Source: Gordonia phthalatica
GTDB taxonomy: Bacteria > Actinomycetota > Actinomycetes > Mycobacteriales > Mycobacteriaceae
DNA: 64,000 bases
Assembly: GCF_001305675.1 (NCBI RefSeq)
Contig: NZ_CP011853.1
Location: 4,340,001-4,404,000, forward strand
Direction of reading: 5' to 3'
In this document: in pieces, positions 25,533-34,756 of the stretch
How the letters are laid out: each line of letters starts with the position of its first letter
Numbering within the stretch: position 1 is the stretch's first letter
Made by a program: the position numbers and the translations under genes
The notes under the pieces: generated by a model
What the model saw: the letters and a program-made list of their open reading frames with translations, nothing else
What the model was told of the DNA's origin: nothing
The model's database searches: none

Positions 25533-26656
25533 CCCTGACGCCGGCCCGCTGGCAGCGTCTGTCCGGGCCGGCGAAGTACCGGATCTACACGCGGGTGACG
25601 CTCCAAGGCGTGCTGCTCGGACTCGCGCTCTTCTGGTTCGTCAGTTCACGCGACAGCATCGGCCTGCTCGCCGTGGCCTCCTCGATCGGCGGCGTCATCG
25701 CCCTCCAGGGCCGCCCCGAATTGACCGGATCCACCGACCCGGTCCGCGACCGCCGCCTGCTGATCCTCGGCACCCTGATCCTGATCGGATCGTGGATCGC
25801 CGGCCTGATCGGCGCCCACACCGGTGCGAGTGACACGGCCCGGATCGTCGGGGTCTTCACGGTCGTCGTCGCCGCGCTCGCGCTGCTGCCGTTCCTCCGT
25901 TTCCGCTGGGCGGTCCTCCTCGTCGTCTCCGCCGCCACGACCTTCGGGTACGGCTACGAGAGCAGACCCCTCATCGGCGTCGCAGTTCAGTTCGCGATCG
26001 GCGCGTTCATGATCGGCACCACCCTCGCCTCCCTGTGGACGCTGCGGATCGTCGACGGGCTCGACGAGGCTCGTCGCACCGAGGCGCAGTTGAAGGTGGC
26101 CGAGGAACGCCTCCGGTTCGGCCGCGACCTGCACGACGTGGTCGGCCGCTCGTTCTCCGCGATCGCTGTCAAGAGCGAGCTGGCGTCACGCCTCGCGCGC
26201 AGCCCCGGCAACGCCGAGCGGGCCGCCGCCGAGATGGACGAGGTGAAGGCGCTCGCCGTCGAATCGATGGAGGAGATGCGCACCCTGGTCCGCGGCTACC
26301 GCGGCATCGACCTCGCCGCCGAAGTCACCGGCGCCCAGTCGCTACTGGAGGCCGCGGGCTGCACTCTCACGATCGAGGGCAGCCCCGACAGCGTTCCCGC
26401 GCGGTTCCACAAGGCCGCCGCCTGGGTGGTCCGCGAGGGCACCACTAACATCGTTCGACACTCGTCGGCCACGACCGCGACGCTCGCGCTCGGCGGTTCC
26501 GGACTCACGCTCCGGAACGACGGCGCGCCGTCGACCGTCGGCGAGCGGTCCGGTCTCCGCGGCCTCGCCGACCGTCTGCACGCCGTCGGCGGCACCCTCG
26601 ACACCCGATCCGACGATCACCACTTCATCCTCGAAGTCCGCTGGGAGAACGCATGA
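25529..26656 (+). CDS. Sensor histidine kinase, HisKA_3 (NarL/DesK-like) type
   Basis: The 375-residue protein has five or so N-terminal membrane helices (residues 25-170). A coiled-coil linker precedes the HisKA_3 box GRDLHDVVGRSFS, with phosphorylated His202. The HATPase domain has VVREGTTNIVRHS as the N box. Sensing is probably at or within the membrane, as no large extracytoplasmic domain is present. It overlaps both neighbours by four bases and forms a two-component pair with the following response regulator, probably controlling this ABC exporter. Confidence 0.88.
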   Translation: MTLTPARWQRLSGPAKYRIYTRVTLQGVLLGLALFWFVSSRDSIGLLAVASSIGGVIALQGRPELTGSTDPVRDRRLLILGTLILIGSWIAGLIGAHTGASDTARIVGVFTVVVAALALLPFLRFRWAVLLVVSAATTFGYGYESRPLIGVAVQFAIGAFMIGTTLASLWTLRIVDGLDEARRTEAQLKVAEERLRFGRDLHDVVGRSFSAIAVKSELASRLARSPGNAERAAAEMDEVKALAVESMEEMRTLVRGYRGIDLAAEVTGAQSLLEAAGCTLTIEGSPDSVPARFHKAAAWVVREGTTNIVRHSSATTATLALGGSGLTLRNDGAPSTVGERSGLRGLADRLHAVGGTLDTRSDDHHFILEVRWENA

Positions 26657-27273
26657 TTCCGATTCTGATGGCCGACGACGAGACCATGATCCGCTCGGCC
26701 CTCGCCACGATGCTCGGTCTCGAGGACGACCTCGAGGTGATCGCACACGTCGGCTCCGGCGAGGAACTCTTGGACCTGTGGCGACGACGCGTCGACGCCG
26801 GCGAGCCGACCGCCGTCGCGGTTCTGGACCTGCAGATGCCCGGGATCGACGGCATCGAGACCGGCTTGAAGGTCCTGGAGCTCTCCCCCGACGCCGGGGT
26901 TCTGATCGTCACCAGCCACGGTCGACCGGGCTACCTGAAACGCGCGCTCGCCGGCGGCGTCCGCGGCTTCCTGCCGAAGACCGCATCGTCGGCCACGCTC
27001 GCGACGGTGATCCGCACCGTCCACGGCGGCGGTCGCTACGTGGATCCCGAGCTGGCGGCCGAGGCGATCAGCGCGGGCGACTCCGCCCTCACCGCCCGCG
27101 AGGCCGACGTCCTCGAATTCGCCCTCGACGGCGCCTCCGTGGAGGAGATCGCCAAGCGGGCCCACCTCTCGCCCGGCACCACGCGCAACTACCTGTCGGC
27201 GGCGATGTCGAAGCTGGGCGTCGCCAACCGATACGAGGCCGCGGTGAAGGCGCGCGAGCTGGGGTGGATCTAG
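26653..27273 (+). CDS. Response regulator, NarL/LuxR family
   Basis: The 206-residue protein has a receiver domain with the acidic pocket ADDE (7-10) and phosphoacceptor Asp59 in VLDLQMPGIDG. The C-terminal LuxR-type helix-turn-helix contains LTAREADVLEF and the recognition region SPGTTRNYLSAAMSKLGV. The start overlaps the kinase stop (ATGA). It is the last gene of the five-gene operon beginning at 23504. Confidence 0.92.
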   Translation: MIPILMADDETMIRSALATMLGLEDDLEVIAHVGSGEELLDLWRRRVDAGEPTAVAVLDLQMPGIDGIETGLKVLELSPDAGVLIVTSHGRPGYLKRALAGGVRGFLPKTASSATLATVIRTVHGGGRYVDPELAAEAISAGDSALTAREADVLEFALDGASVEEIAKRAHLSPGTTRNYLSAAMSKLGVANRYEAAVKARELGWI

Positions 27274-27305
27274 CTGACAAGACTCACGTCCTTAGGGACG
27301 CCGCG

Positions 27306-28367
27306 TCAGGCCGTTGGTGACACAAGAACTGCTGCTCCTGGGTCGACATCGGATACGGACGCCAGGATCGGAAGGTCGGCTCCCTCAAGCCCGGCGAGCG
27401 CAAGCGCGGCTTGGCCCGACAAGTGCGACGACTTGATCGACTGTCCGTTCGCGATTGCGCTGTAAAGCGCGGCCGCGTAGACAATCGCATCACCGTCGTC
27501 GATTGAGTCCGCCATCCCGATTGCAAAGGGGATCCCCTGGCAGACGAGCTCGTCGATCTGTGACGCCGAATTGCATGAGTTCAGCACGACCAAGACAGGC
27601 GGATCGTCGGTCGCCTGGATTGCTCGCGCGAACGCCTGCGCTGAGACAACCGCACCTTCGTGATGGGCATCGACCTCGTCTTCGAGCACGATTAGGTCAT
27701 GGTCGCTGTGCCCGGAGAAGTGCAGGATGTGGGGACGAAACCCGGTGATCCCATCGAGGAGGTCGGCGGCCGTCGCGGCTGGGCGTGCCTCCAAGGCGAT
27801 CTGGTCACGGTGAAGGGCAGCCCGGACGGCCGCGCTGATGCGCTTCTGCTCTCGCCCGATTCGGAGATCGCCTTCCGACGACGCACCAAGCATCAGCACC
27901 CGGAGCTTCTCGGGCTTCGGATCAGGTAGCTGACGCATAACCGCCCGAAGTGCCTGCTCGGCCCCGACGATCCTGGACTCGAAGTCCGCACGTTCGGCCA
28001 TCACCCGTCGTTCCGCTTGCTGCTGCTCGGTGCGGCGGCGACGCTCCAGTTCGTCGGCTTCAGACTTCTCCGCGCGTGTGAGTCGTCCTTGGATGGTTGA
28101 CTCTTCCTTTGCATAGCCTGCAGCCTTCTGCTGCCAACGATTGGCTTCCTTGCCGGCCGAGGCGGTGTCCTTCTCCTTCCGCTCGGCCTCCCGCAACTTG
28201 CTACGTCGCGTCGACTCGCTTCGCGTCGTCGTTGCGGCGCTCTGCGCCTTGCCCGCCTCCGCTCGCTTCGTGGATTCCTTTGCGCGGTACTCCCCGGCCT
28301 TCTTCTCCGCAGTGAGCCGCTGTTCACGCTTTCGTTGCAGCTGCGCTCGATACTGATTGGCACTCAC
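27306..28367 (-). CDS. CHAT-domain (caspase-like) protease with coiled-coil N-terminus
   Basis: The 353-residue protein has a highly charged, Lys/Glu/Arg/Ala-rich coiled coil over residues 1-130. A peptidase C14-like CHAT domain follows from about 150 to the end. The catalytic dyad is visible as His220 in LHFSGHSDHD and Cys265 in VVLNSCNSAS, each at the end of a hydrophobic strand. The GTG at 28367 has AAAGGAAG upstream and overlaps the stop of the zinc-ribbon gene (GTGA), so the two are translationally coupled. CHAT proteases often act as effectors in defence modules; this one sits beside a type I restriction system. Its target and trigger are unknown. Confidence 0.8.
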   Translation of the reverse strand: MSANQYRAQLQRKREQRLTAEKKAGEYRAKESTKRAEAGKAQSAATTTRSESTRRSKLREAERKEKDTASAGKEANRWQQKAAGYAKEESTIQGRLTRAEKSEADELERRRRTEQQQAERRVMAERADFESRIVGAEQALRAVMRQLPDPKPEKLRVLMLGASSEGDLRIGREQKRISAAVRAALHRDQIALEARPAATAADLLDGITGFRPHILHFSGHSDHDLIVLEDEVDAHHEGAVVSAQAFARAIQATDDPPVLVVLNSCNSASQIDELVCQGIPFAIGMADSIDDGDAIVYAAALYSAIANGQSIKSSHLSGQAALALAGLEGADLPILASVSDVDPGAAVLVSPTA

Positions 28368-28687
28368 TTGTCTTCCTTTCCTGCGGCTACCGCCGCCATC
28401 GGCTTCGATGTCAGGTGCCAGCCGTTGCACTCACGGCATCGGTACGACCGGCACTCTCGCCGCCTGGTCGGTAGACCGGCAGCGATGTCTTCCGCCCGCG
28501 AGTTCGTGGCTGCATGGAGGGCCTGCACTGCTGCCAAGTGATCTCGAAAGCGGACCTTGCCACTTGCAGTGCATCGGCTGAGCGGCTGGCGGCTCCGCCT
28601 AGACCTGGTTTGGAGATGAGGTGTTCGCTGGTTGTGTCGCACTGGTGCACTCCGTTCCTCGTCCGTGGGGTGGTGGGTACCAACCAT
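28364..28687 (-). CDS. Small zinc-ribbon protein coupled to the CHAT protease
   Basis: The 107-residue basic protein ends in YRCRECNGWHLTSKP. Cys84, Cys87 and His91, with Cys39 or Cys79, can form a zinc site. Proteins with this C-x2-C-x-x-WH-L-T-S ending are found in actinobacterial phages and mobile regions and may bind DNA or act as adaptors; this is family knowledge of a loose kind. The stop overlaps the CHAT start by four bases. The ATG at 28687 is used; the family-like part starts only near residue 39, so a later start such as the GTG for VRHNQR is possible. Confidence 0.65.
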   Translation of the reverse strand: MVGTHHPTDEERSAPVRHNQRTPHLQTRSRRSRQPLSRCTASGKVRFRDHLAAVQALHAATNSRAEDIAAGLPTRRRECRSYRCRECNGWHLTSKPMAAVAAGKEDK

Positions 28688-28722
28688 TCACCACGCCCGC
28701 GCCACCGCATTCGTGATACAAC

Positions 28723-28738
28723 GATAAGCTGGCTTATC
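28723..28738. promoter_or_regulatory. GATAAGC palindrome, putative island operator (hsdMS/CHAT side)
   Basis: The 16-bp palindrome GATAAGC-TG-GCTTATC lies in the 143-bp region between the divergent CHAT and hsdMS operons. A related site is at 35560-35575 before hsdR. The shared pattern is GATA-N8-TATC, with CTTATC identical at the right half. Confidence 0.55.
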
Positions 28739-28830
28739 AATCCGTCGTTCTATGTGAACCTGCACATGTGTCAACCTAGACGGGTCGATGCGCCGCGTCG
28801 GCAACAACAACTCTGAGCGAAGGGAGGAAT

Positions 28831-30834
28831 ATGGAAGCGACTGTCACGATGCAGCAGATCGCGGACGTCACCGGCGTCCAGCGGGCTGTCGTCTCCATGT
28901 GGCGATCGCGTTACGCCGACGGCGACACGGCGTTCCCGGCACCGGTGAAACGCCGCGGTTCGACTTTCGAGTTCTCAGCATCCCAGATCGCGACATGGCT
29001 ACAGCTCTCTGAGCTCGGCAACAATCCGCACGCGGCTGCGGACCTCGAATTGCACAGTTCGGTGATGGACGCCGCAGTTGTCGACGCTGAGGCAGCGTCC
29101 GCGTTGCTGCTCATCACTGCACGTACCAAGGGGACGGCCCACGACCTCGAGGACATCGAAGCAGCTCACGTCGCCATCGGCATTTCCGACGATCGACTGT
29201 TGTCGATCGACGACGTCGCCAACGCTCGTGAGCGCGCAGATCTCGTGCCCGTCGTCGATACACTTTCCGAGGCCGCGTTCGGCGCCGCCAACGTGCTTCC
29301 CCACCTAGCAAGTCGCGTTCAGCGGAATACCGAAGCCATCACAGATGAGTTACTGACTTCCGATGGGCGGACTCTACTGGCCTCGATTGTCGCCGAACTC
29401 GTCCGGACGAGCGATCGTGTCGTCATCCCTGAAGGCCCCGGCGGTTTGGAGCTGGTCCGCGCGGCCGCCGAGATGCTCAGTGAGGCTGAGCAACCCGTCT
29501 ATGGATGCGCGGACTCACGATGCGCCTCGCTTGCGGATCGGGTCCAATGGCGCACGCTGCTGGCCGCAGACGCCAGCATCGAGTCCGTCGTTCAGGATTC
29601 AGACGACTGGGCTGCAGGGCTCGTCATCGCGCAGTGGGCCTCGGCGACAATGGACGATGCCGACGAGTTCTTCGATTGGCTCGACGACCTGACTCTGCAG
29701 ATGGGCTCAGGCACACTCCTACTGGTGGGCCCGGCATCCTTGCTGATCGACGACCTGCCGCCGATGAGGACGAGTCGGCGAAGCCTGTTCCTTGGCACCG
29801 AAGGGTACGTAGCTCCGCTCCGCTACACCGCACCGCTGACACGTGGACTGCTGCGGTCAGGAAGCCGAAAGCAGCTCGCACTTTGGGTGTTGTCTCGCGC
29901 CGAGGACGACGCGTCGGCGGTCACCGTTTATGCGGACCACTCCGAACACAAATTGAACGCGTTCGAGACTCAGACATTGGCGGCCGACATCGCCGCTTCG
30001 GTTCGGGGCGACCGCGCGAGTAGCCAGCACGGCTACCTGCGCGGGACCGCCCGAAACTCCGGAGCGATGCTGACACGGGGCGTTATGCGTGTGGCGCCAA
30101 CCTCGGACAGCAGTCTTGACGGGCGTGAGGTCCACGCACGCGTGTGGGCAGCCGATGATCAGGTCGATGTGCCCGTGCTGCGTGGGATCGAACTTGAAGC
30201 CGTCCAACGGGATTCAAAACCGAAGGTTCGGACCTGGCGATCAGCCACTACCGGCGTATCACGGCTGGCAAGAGGCCTGTCGGGACACCAGGTGCCTACG
30301 GAACTCATCGCCCCGATGGGCCCTGGGCGCGTGGCGGTGATCGGGCCCGAAGAGTTGCGTGGGGACGCTCTGCTCGATGCCCGCGGGGTCGACCGCCTGG
30401 AATTGGAGCGCGCAGCGCCCCGGGCACGATTCACCCATCCGAACGACGTCGTCTATCTACCTACGAAACAACGTGTCGCGATTGTCGACCGCACCGGTGG
30501 ACACCTGGTCCTGTCTCCGGCGCGGATCGTCCGATGCAGTGACAACATCGAAAGCGATGTCCAGTTAGTTCCCCACATTGTCGCTGAGGACATCACTCAG
30601 CAGGCAGGTGCCGACACCGCAGGATGGGTTCTCAGGACAGTACCGACCGGCCAGGTCGAAGGACTGATGCGAGTCCAGGAGAGAATCGAGACCCGCAGAG
30701 CCGCCATCGCCGCCGAGGCCGCTGCACTCGATGCCATCCAAAGCGAGCTTGCCCGCGGCGTGGCCGCGGGTGTTTTGACCACACGAATCACACACTCCGG
30801 AGCCACGGGCTCCACTGATCAACAGGAGGACTGA
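28831..30834 (+). CDS. HTH protein with methyltransferase-like core lacking catalytic motifs, and HsdS-like tail
   Basis: The 667-residue protein begins with a MerR/AlpA-like helix-turn-helix (MQQIADVTGVQRAVVSMWRS, residues 7-26). The middle (about 150-420) follows the layout of N6-adenine methyltransferases but without catalysis. VVIPEGPGGLELV stands where DPACGSGG is expected, and LVIAQWAS where the NPPF motif is expected. The tail (about 480-667) has LPTKQRVAIVDRTGGHLVLSPAR and a closing Ala/Glu coiled coil resembling HsdS conserved regions. GGGAGG precedes the ATG. The stop directly abuts the hsdM GTG, so it is the first gene of the hsdMS operon. A regulatory or specificity role in the type I system is inferred; no function is established. 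Confidence 0.7.
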   Translation: MEATVTMQQIADVTGVQRAVVSMWRSRYADGDTAFPAPVKRRGSTFEFSASQIATWLQLSELGNNPHAAADLELHSSVMDAAVVDAEAASALLLITARTKGTAHDLEDIEAAHVAIGISDDRLLSIDDVANARERADLVPVVDTLSEAAFGAANVLPHLASRVQRNTEAITDELLTSDGRTLLASIVAELVRTSDRVVIPEGPGGLELVRAAAEMLSEAEQPVYGCADSRCASLADRVQWRTLLAADASIESVVQDSDDWAAGLVIAQWASATMDDADEFFDWLDDLTLQMGSGTLLLVGPASLLIDDLPPMRTSRRSLFLGTEGYVAPLRYTAPLTRGLLRSGSRKQLALWVLSRAEDDASAVTVYADHSEHKLNAFETQTLAADIAASVRGDRASSQHGYLRGTARNSGAMLTRGVMRVAPTSDSSLDGREVHARVWAADDQVDVPVLRGIELEAVQRDSKPKVRTWRSATTGVSRLARGLSGHQVPTELIAPMGPGRVAVIGPEELRGDALLDARGVDRLELERAAPRARFTHPNDVVYLPTKQRVAIVDRTGGHLVLSPARIVRCSDNIESDVQLVPHIVAEDITQQAGADTAGWVLRTVPTGQVEGLMRVQERIETRRAAIAAEAAALDAIQSELARGVAAGVLTTRITHSGATGSTDQQED

Positions 30835-32442
30835 GTGGCGAAAGCCAAATCTGACAAGAAGGCGCCATCGTCGGCGAAGGACTTGAAGGACACCCTGTGG
30901 AAGGCCGCTGACAAACTCCGCGGGTCGATGGACGCGTCGCAGTACCGCGACGTGGTCCTTGGCCTCGTCTTCCTCAAGTACGTCTCCGATGCCTTCGACG
31001 AGCGACGGGACGCGATCCGCGAAGAGCTCGCTGGTGAGTCAGACGAATACATCGGGGAGTCGCTGGAAGATCAAGACGAGTACCGCGCCGAGCGAGTCTT
31101 CTGGGTGGCTCCGAAGGCCCGCTGGTCGTTCATCGCGGCCAACGCCAAGGGCATCGCCGCGTCGGCGACGGACGACGCGCAGAGTGTCGGCGACCTGATC
31201 GACGACGCGATGCGCACTCTCGCCGAAGAGAACGAGTCTCTCGCCTGCACGCTGCCCACCGTGTACGGCCGCGACAACATGGATCAACGTCGCCTAGGTG
31301 AGCTCGTCGACCTGATGAACTCGGTTCAGTTCTCGGGACAGGGAGCCGGCCGCGCACGTGACTTGCTCGGTGAGGTGTACGAGTACTTTCTGGAGAAGTT
31401 CGCCAAGGCCGAGGGCAAGCGCGGCGGAGAGTTCTACACACCTGCATCAGTGGTCCGCACCCTAGTGGAGATTCTGGAGCCCACCGAAGGTCGCGTGTAC
31501 GACCCGTGCTGCGGGTCGGGCGGCATGTTCGTTCAGGCAGAGAAGTTCCTGGAACGGCACCACCAGGATCCGACGAAGATCTCAGTTTTCGGCCAGGAAC
31601 TCAACGAGCGAACCTGGCGACTTGCGAAGATGAACCTGGCGATCCATGGCATTGACACCCACGGCCTGGGCTCACGGTGGCAGGACACCTTTGCACGGGA
31701 CATCCATCCGGGAGTGCCGATGGACTACGTTCTCGCCAACCCGCCGTTCAACATCAAGGACTGGGCTCGCCGTGAGGATGACGATCGCTGGCGCTTCGGT
31801 GTGCCACCGGTTCGAAACGCCAACTACGCATGGATGCAACACATCTGGTCCAAGCTGTCCCCGACCGGCGAGGCCGGCATTGTGATGGCCAACGGCACCA
31901 TGACCTCGAACACCGGCGGCGAGGGTGACATCCGCAAGATGATGCTCGAGGGCGACATCGTCTCGTGCATCGTCGCACTCCCCGGCCAGCTGTTCCGCGG
32001 CACCCAGATCCCGGTGTGCGTCTGGTTCTTTGCTCGACAGAAGGGCAAGGGCGCCAGCGGATCCCAGGAGCGCAGCCGACAGGTTCTGTTCATCGACGCC
32101 CGCCACCTCGGTCACATGGTCGACCGGGTGGAGCGAGCGCTCTCTGACGACGACATCCAGCTGATCGCCAACACCTACCGGACATGGCGAGGCCGCCCGT
32201 CCGCAGACGGCGATTACGAGGACGTACCCGGTTTCTGCAAGAGCGCCTCGCTGGAGGAGATCCGTGAAGCCCAGTACGCGCTGAGTCCTGGACCGTATGT
32301 CGGAGCTGCGCCAACCCCCGAAGATGCCGAACCGATCGACGACAAGATCGTACGACTGACACAAGAACTGACCGCGGCGCTCGATGAGTCTGTGCGGCTC
32401 GACGCAGTGGTGCGGGCAAGGCTTGGTGATCTGAATGCGTAA
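30835..32442 (+). CDS. hsdM: Type I restriction-modification system, methyltransferase subunit
   Basis: The 535-residue protein has the HsdM N-terminal helical domain (YRDVVLGLVFLKYVSDAFDE, 37-56). SAM-binding motif I is DPCCGSGGM (223-231) and catalytic motif IV is NPPF (302-305). It methylates adenine in a bipartite site together with HsdS. The GTG start at 30835 follows the upstream stop without a gap, and the 3' end overlaps hsdS by eight bases. All catalytic motifs are intact, so an active methyltransferase is expected. Confidence 0.95.
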   Translation: MAKAKSDKKAPSSAKDLKDTLWKAADKLRGSMDASQYRDVVLGLVFLKYVSDAFDERRDAIREELAGESDEYIGESLEDQDEYRAERVFWVAPKARWSFIAANAKGIAASATDDAQSVGDLIDDAMRTLAEENESLACTLPTVYGRDNMDQRRLGELVDLMNSVQFSGQGAGRARDLLGEVYEYFLEKFAKAEGKRGGEFYTPASVVRTLVEILEPTEGRVYDPCCGSGGMFVQAEKFLERHHQDPTKISVFGQELNERTWRLAKMNLAIHGIDTHGLGSRWQDTFARDIHPGVPMDYVLANPPFNIKDWARREDDDRWRFGVPPVRNANYAWMQHIWSKLSPTGEAGIVMANGTMTSNTGGEGDIRKMMLEGDIVSCIVALPGQLFRGTQIPVCVWFFARQKGKGASGSQERSRQVLFIDARHLGHMVDRVERALSDDDIQLIANTYRTWRGRPSADGDYEDVPGFCKSASLEEIREAQYALSPGPYVGAAPTPEDAEPIDDKIVRLTQELTAALDESVRLDAVVRARLGDLNA

Positions 32443-33634
32443 CGTTCGGCTAGGAGATGTCGCGATGGATCGCGGATTGATCGGCGGCCCGTTCGGTTCC
32501 GACTTGGTCTCGACCGACTACTCAGAAGCTGGGGTTCCGGTCATCCGAGGGTCAAATCTCCGATCAGGTTCAATTGACGGTGAATTTGCATTTGTCACAC
32601 CAGATAAGTACAAAGCTGACTTAATCAAGAACACCGCTATCCCACGCGATCTAATATTCACGCAACGCGGCACTCTCGGCCAGGTTAGTATCGTCCCCGA
32701 CGAGCCCTATGACAAGTACGTTGTTTCTCAAAGCCAAATGCGGCTCCGAGTCGATGAATCCAGGTTTGATCCGCGATACATTTACTACGCATGTACCACC
32801 GCAGCTTTTCGGAAGTCGATTCTCGACCACGCAATTACAACCGGCGTTCCCCACACCAACCTGACGATTCTCGCAGATTTGACGATCCCTGCGGTATCGC
32901 TGTCCGAGCAGTCCGCAATTTCTCGTGTTCTAGGCGCCCTGGACGACAAGATTTCCGTTAATCGTCGCACTGGCGAGTTGGTGCGCCAGCTACTCGATGC
33001 CCGCTGGACTCAGGTACAGCGATCCGCCACGTCAACCGTGGAATTGGATGAGATCGCTCAACTCAACCCCAGGACCATGAGAACAAACGGAGCAACCGCG
33101 CCCTTTGTCGATATGAAATCACTACCCCAAGGCGCTCTTCTGATTGACTCCTGGGGAGAACGCGAACCGCGTTCAGGTGCCCGCTTCATCAATGGCGACA
33201 CACTCCTAGCGCGAATCACCCCCTGTTTCGAGAACGGAAAACTTGCGCTCGTCGACTTCCTTGACTCTGGCCAGACCGGGACCGGATCGACTGAGTTCAT
33301 CGTGATGCGACCAAAGCCAGGGGTTCCTGCGGTCGTCCCGTTCCTCATCGCGCAATCGTCAGACTTCCGCGACCACGCTGCGAAGACCATGACCGGCACA
33401 TCGGGACGCCAACGCGTACAAGCATCAGGTCTAGCTGACTACGTTCTCAGCTGGCCCGACAAAGCCGAACTGGATCAGTTCACAGCGTTCGCAGAACCCG
33501 TGACATCTCTCCTCGGTCGCCTTCGCTCAGAGAACCAAACCCTCGCCCGCACCCGTGACGAGCTCCTCCCGCTCCTCATGGATGGCCGCATCACGGTGAA
33601 GCAAGCCGAGGATAGTGCCGGCGAAGTGCTTTGA
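32435..33634 (+). CDS. hsdS: Type I restriction-modification system, specificity subunit
   Basis: The 399-residue protein has two target-recognition domains (about 1-150 and 200-345). Each is followed by a conserved helical spacer: LSEQSAISRVLGALDDKIS near 151-169 and a final LARTRDELLPLLMDGRI segment. It directs HsdM and HsdR to a split recognition sequence. The first half is visibly richer in A and T than its neighbours, as is common for exchangeable recognition domains. The start lies inside the hsdM end. The recognised sequence cannot be read from the protein alone. Confidence 0.92.
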   Translation: MRNVRLGDVAMDRGLIGGPFGSDLVSTDYSEAGVPVIRGSNLRSGSIDGEFAFVTPDKYKADLIKNTAIPRDLIFTQRGTLGQVSIVPDEPYDKYVVSQSQMRLRVDESRFDPRYIYYACTTAAFRKSILDHAITTGVPHTNLTILADLTIPAVSLSEQSAISRVLGALDDKISVNRRTGELVRQLLDARWTQVQRSATSTVELDEIAQLNPRTMRTNGATAPFVDMKSLPQGALLIDSWGEREPRSGARFINGDTLLARITPCFENGKLALVDFLDSGQTGTGSTEFIVMRPKPGVPAVVPFLIAQSSDFRDHAAKTMTGTSGRQRVQASGLADYVLSWPDKAELDQFTAFAEPVTSLLGRLRSENQTLARTRDELLPLLMDGRITVKQAEDSAGEVL

Positions 33635-33658
33635 ACAACCGCGCGGGCCGGTCTGTCC

Positions 33659-34756
33659 TCAGACCAGCCTCAGTCGGCGCGCCCCATTCGCTTCGGATCC
33701 TTCGATCGTCGAGTCCCGGTCCGAGAGCGCCACGTGCAGTTCGACGCCGAACGTCAACGCCCGCACATCGTCGAGCGGGGCGTGCAGATCGGCGGCGATA
33801 TCCTTCGCGGACACCGCCTTTAGGACTTGGGGGAACACTCGGGACATCTCGTGCGCAGGCATACCGCCGGGCTCACCCGACCGGTATCCCCGACCCGAGA
33901 GGTCGATGCACAGCTGGCGGTAGTGCCAGTCGCTGACCCGCCCTGCCTGGTGCAGTGCGCGGGTCAGCGCCATCGCCGACACTTTCAGTCGCGAACGCGC
34001 TTCCAGGACTTCGGCCGTTGTCGGATTGCTCCGGATCTGGGTCGGCAACGCCTCCCTTGGCATCAGGAACTCGCTCGCGAACCGGTCCGCCTCACGTTCC
34101 TGCGCTGCGTCGTCCAGTGCTTGATTCTCATGCATCACAAGGTGACCGAGTTCATGCGCCACGTCGAATCGCATCCGTTCCGGCGACCGACGACGCGACA
34201 GGAAGATGTACGGCACGCCGCCATTCCAGCATGAGAAGGCGTCGACCTCTTCAGCGATCGAGGGCAGCATGTACACGCGCACCCCATGCGATTCGGCGAG
34301 TTGGACTGCATTCGGCAACGGCTTGGCACCGAGCGCCCAGTTCCCACGGAGTACACGCGCCGCCAGCTCCGGGGCGTATTCCAGTCGTGGCGGCACCGTG
34401 ACTTCGGGAAGGTTGAACCGCGCGCTGATCCAGCGGTCGACCTCAATCCCGATCGTCCCGGCCGCAACAGCTGCGGCGCGTTGTCGAGCCCCCGCCCGGC
34501 GCGCCGCACGGAAGTTCACATGCCCCGGCTCGATCTCGACGGTGGGCGCGGCGAAGAAGAACTCGGCGGGGAACCCCAGGGCGTCGGCCAGGTCCGCCGC
34601 TGCGTGTGCAGGAGCACCGTCGGACTCGTATCGCGTGATACTGCGCGGCGTCACACCAAGAGCTCTGGCGAGGTCCGTTTTGGTGAGGCCCCGACGGGTC
34701 CGCGCCAAGGAGATACGTACCGGATCAACGAAGGAGTCAGGAGGCAAGCGTGACAT
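33659..34756 (-). CDS. XRE-family regulator fused to an ImmA/IrrE metallopeptidase
   Basis: The 365-residue protein has an N-terminal XRE helix-turn-helix (LARTRRGLTKTDLARALGVT, residues 17-36). The ImmA/IrrE peptidase domain has the zinc motif HELGH (201-205), and the third ligand is probably Glu222 in EADRFASEFLMP. Such proteins repress promoters until they cleave a partner regulator or are themselves triggered by stress. It lies antisense between hsdS and hsdR. The ATG at 34756 is chosen; an ATG at 34768 is an alternative, and both overlap the upstream gene slightly. A role as switch for the island is inferred. Confidence 0.85.
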   Translation of the reverse strand: MSRLPPDSFVDPVRISLARTRRGLTKTDLARALGVTPRSITRYESDGAPAHAAADLADALGFPAEFFFAAPTVEIEPGHVNFRAARRAGARQRAAAVAAGTIGIEVDRWISARFNLPEVTVPPRLEYAPELAARVLRGNWALGAKPLPNAVQLAESHGVRVYMLPSIAEEVDAFSCWNGGVPYIFLSRRRSPERMRFDVAHELGHLVMHENQALDDAAQEREADRFASEFLMPREALPTQIRSNPTTAEVLEARSRLKVSAMALTRALHQAGRVSDWHYRQLCIDLSGRGYRSGEPGGMPAHEMSRVFPQVLKAVSAKDIAADLHAPLDDVRALTFGVELHVALSDRDSTIEGSEANGARRLRLV

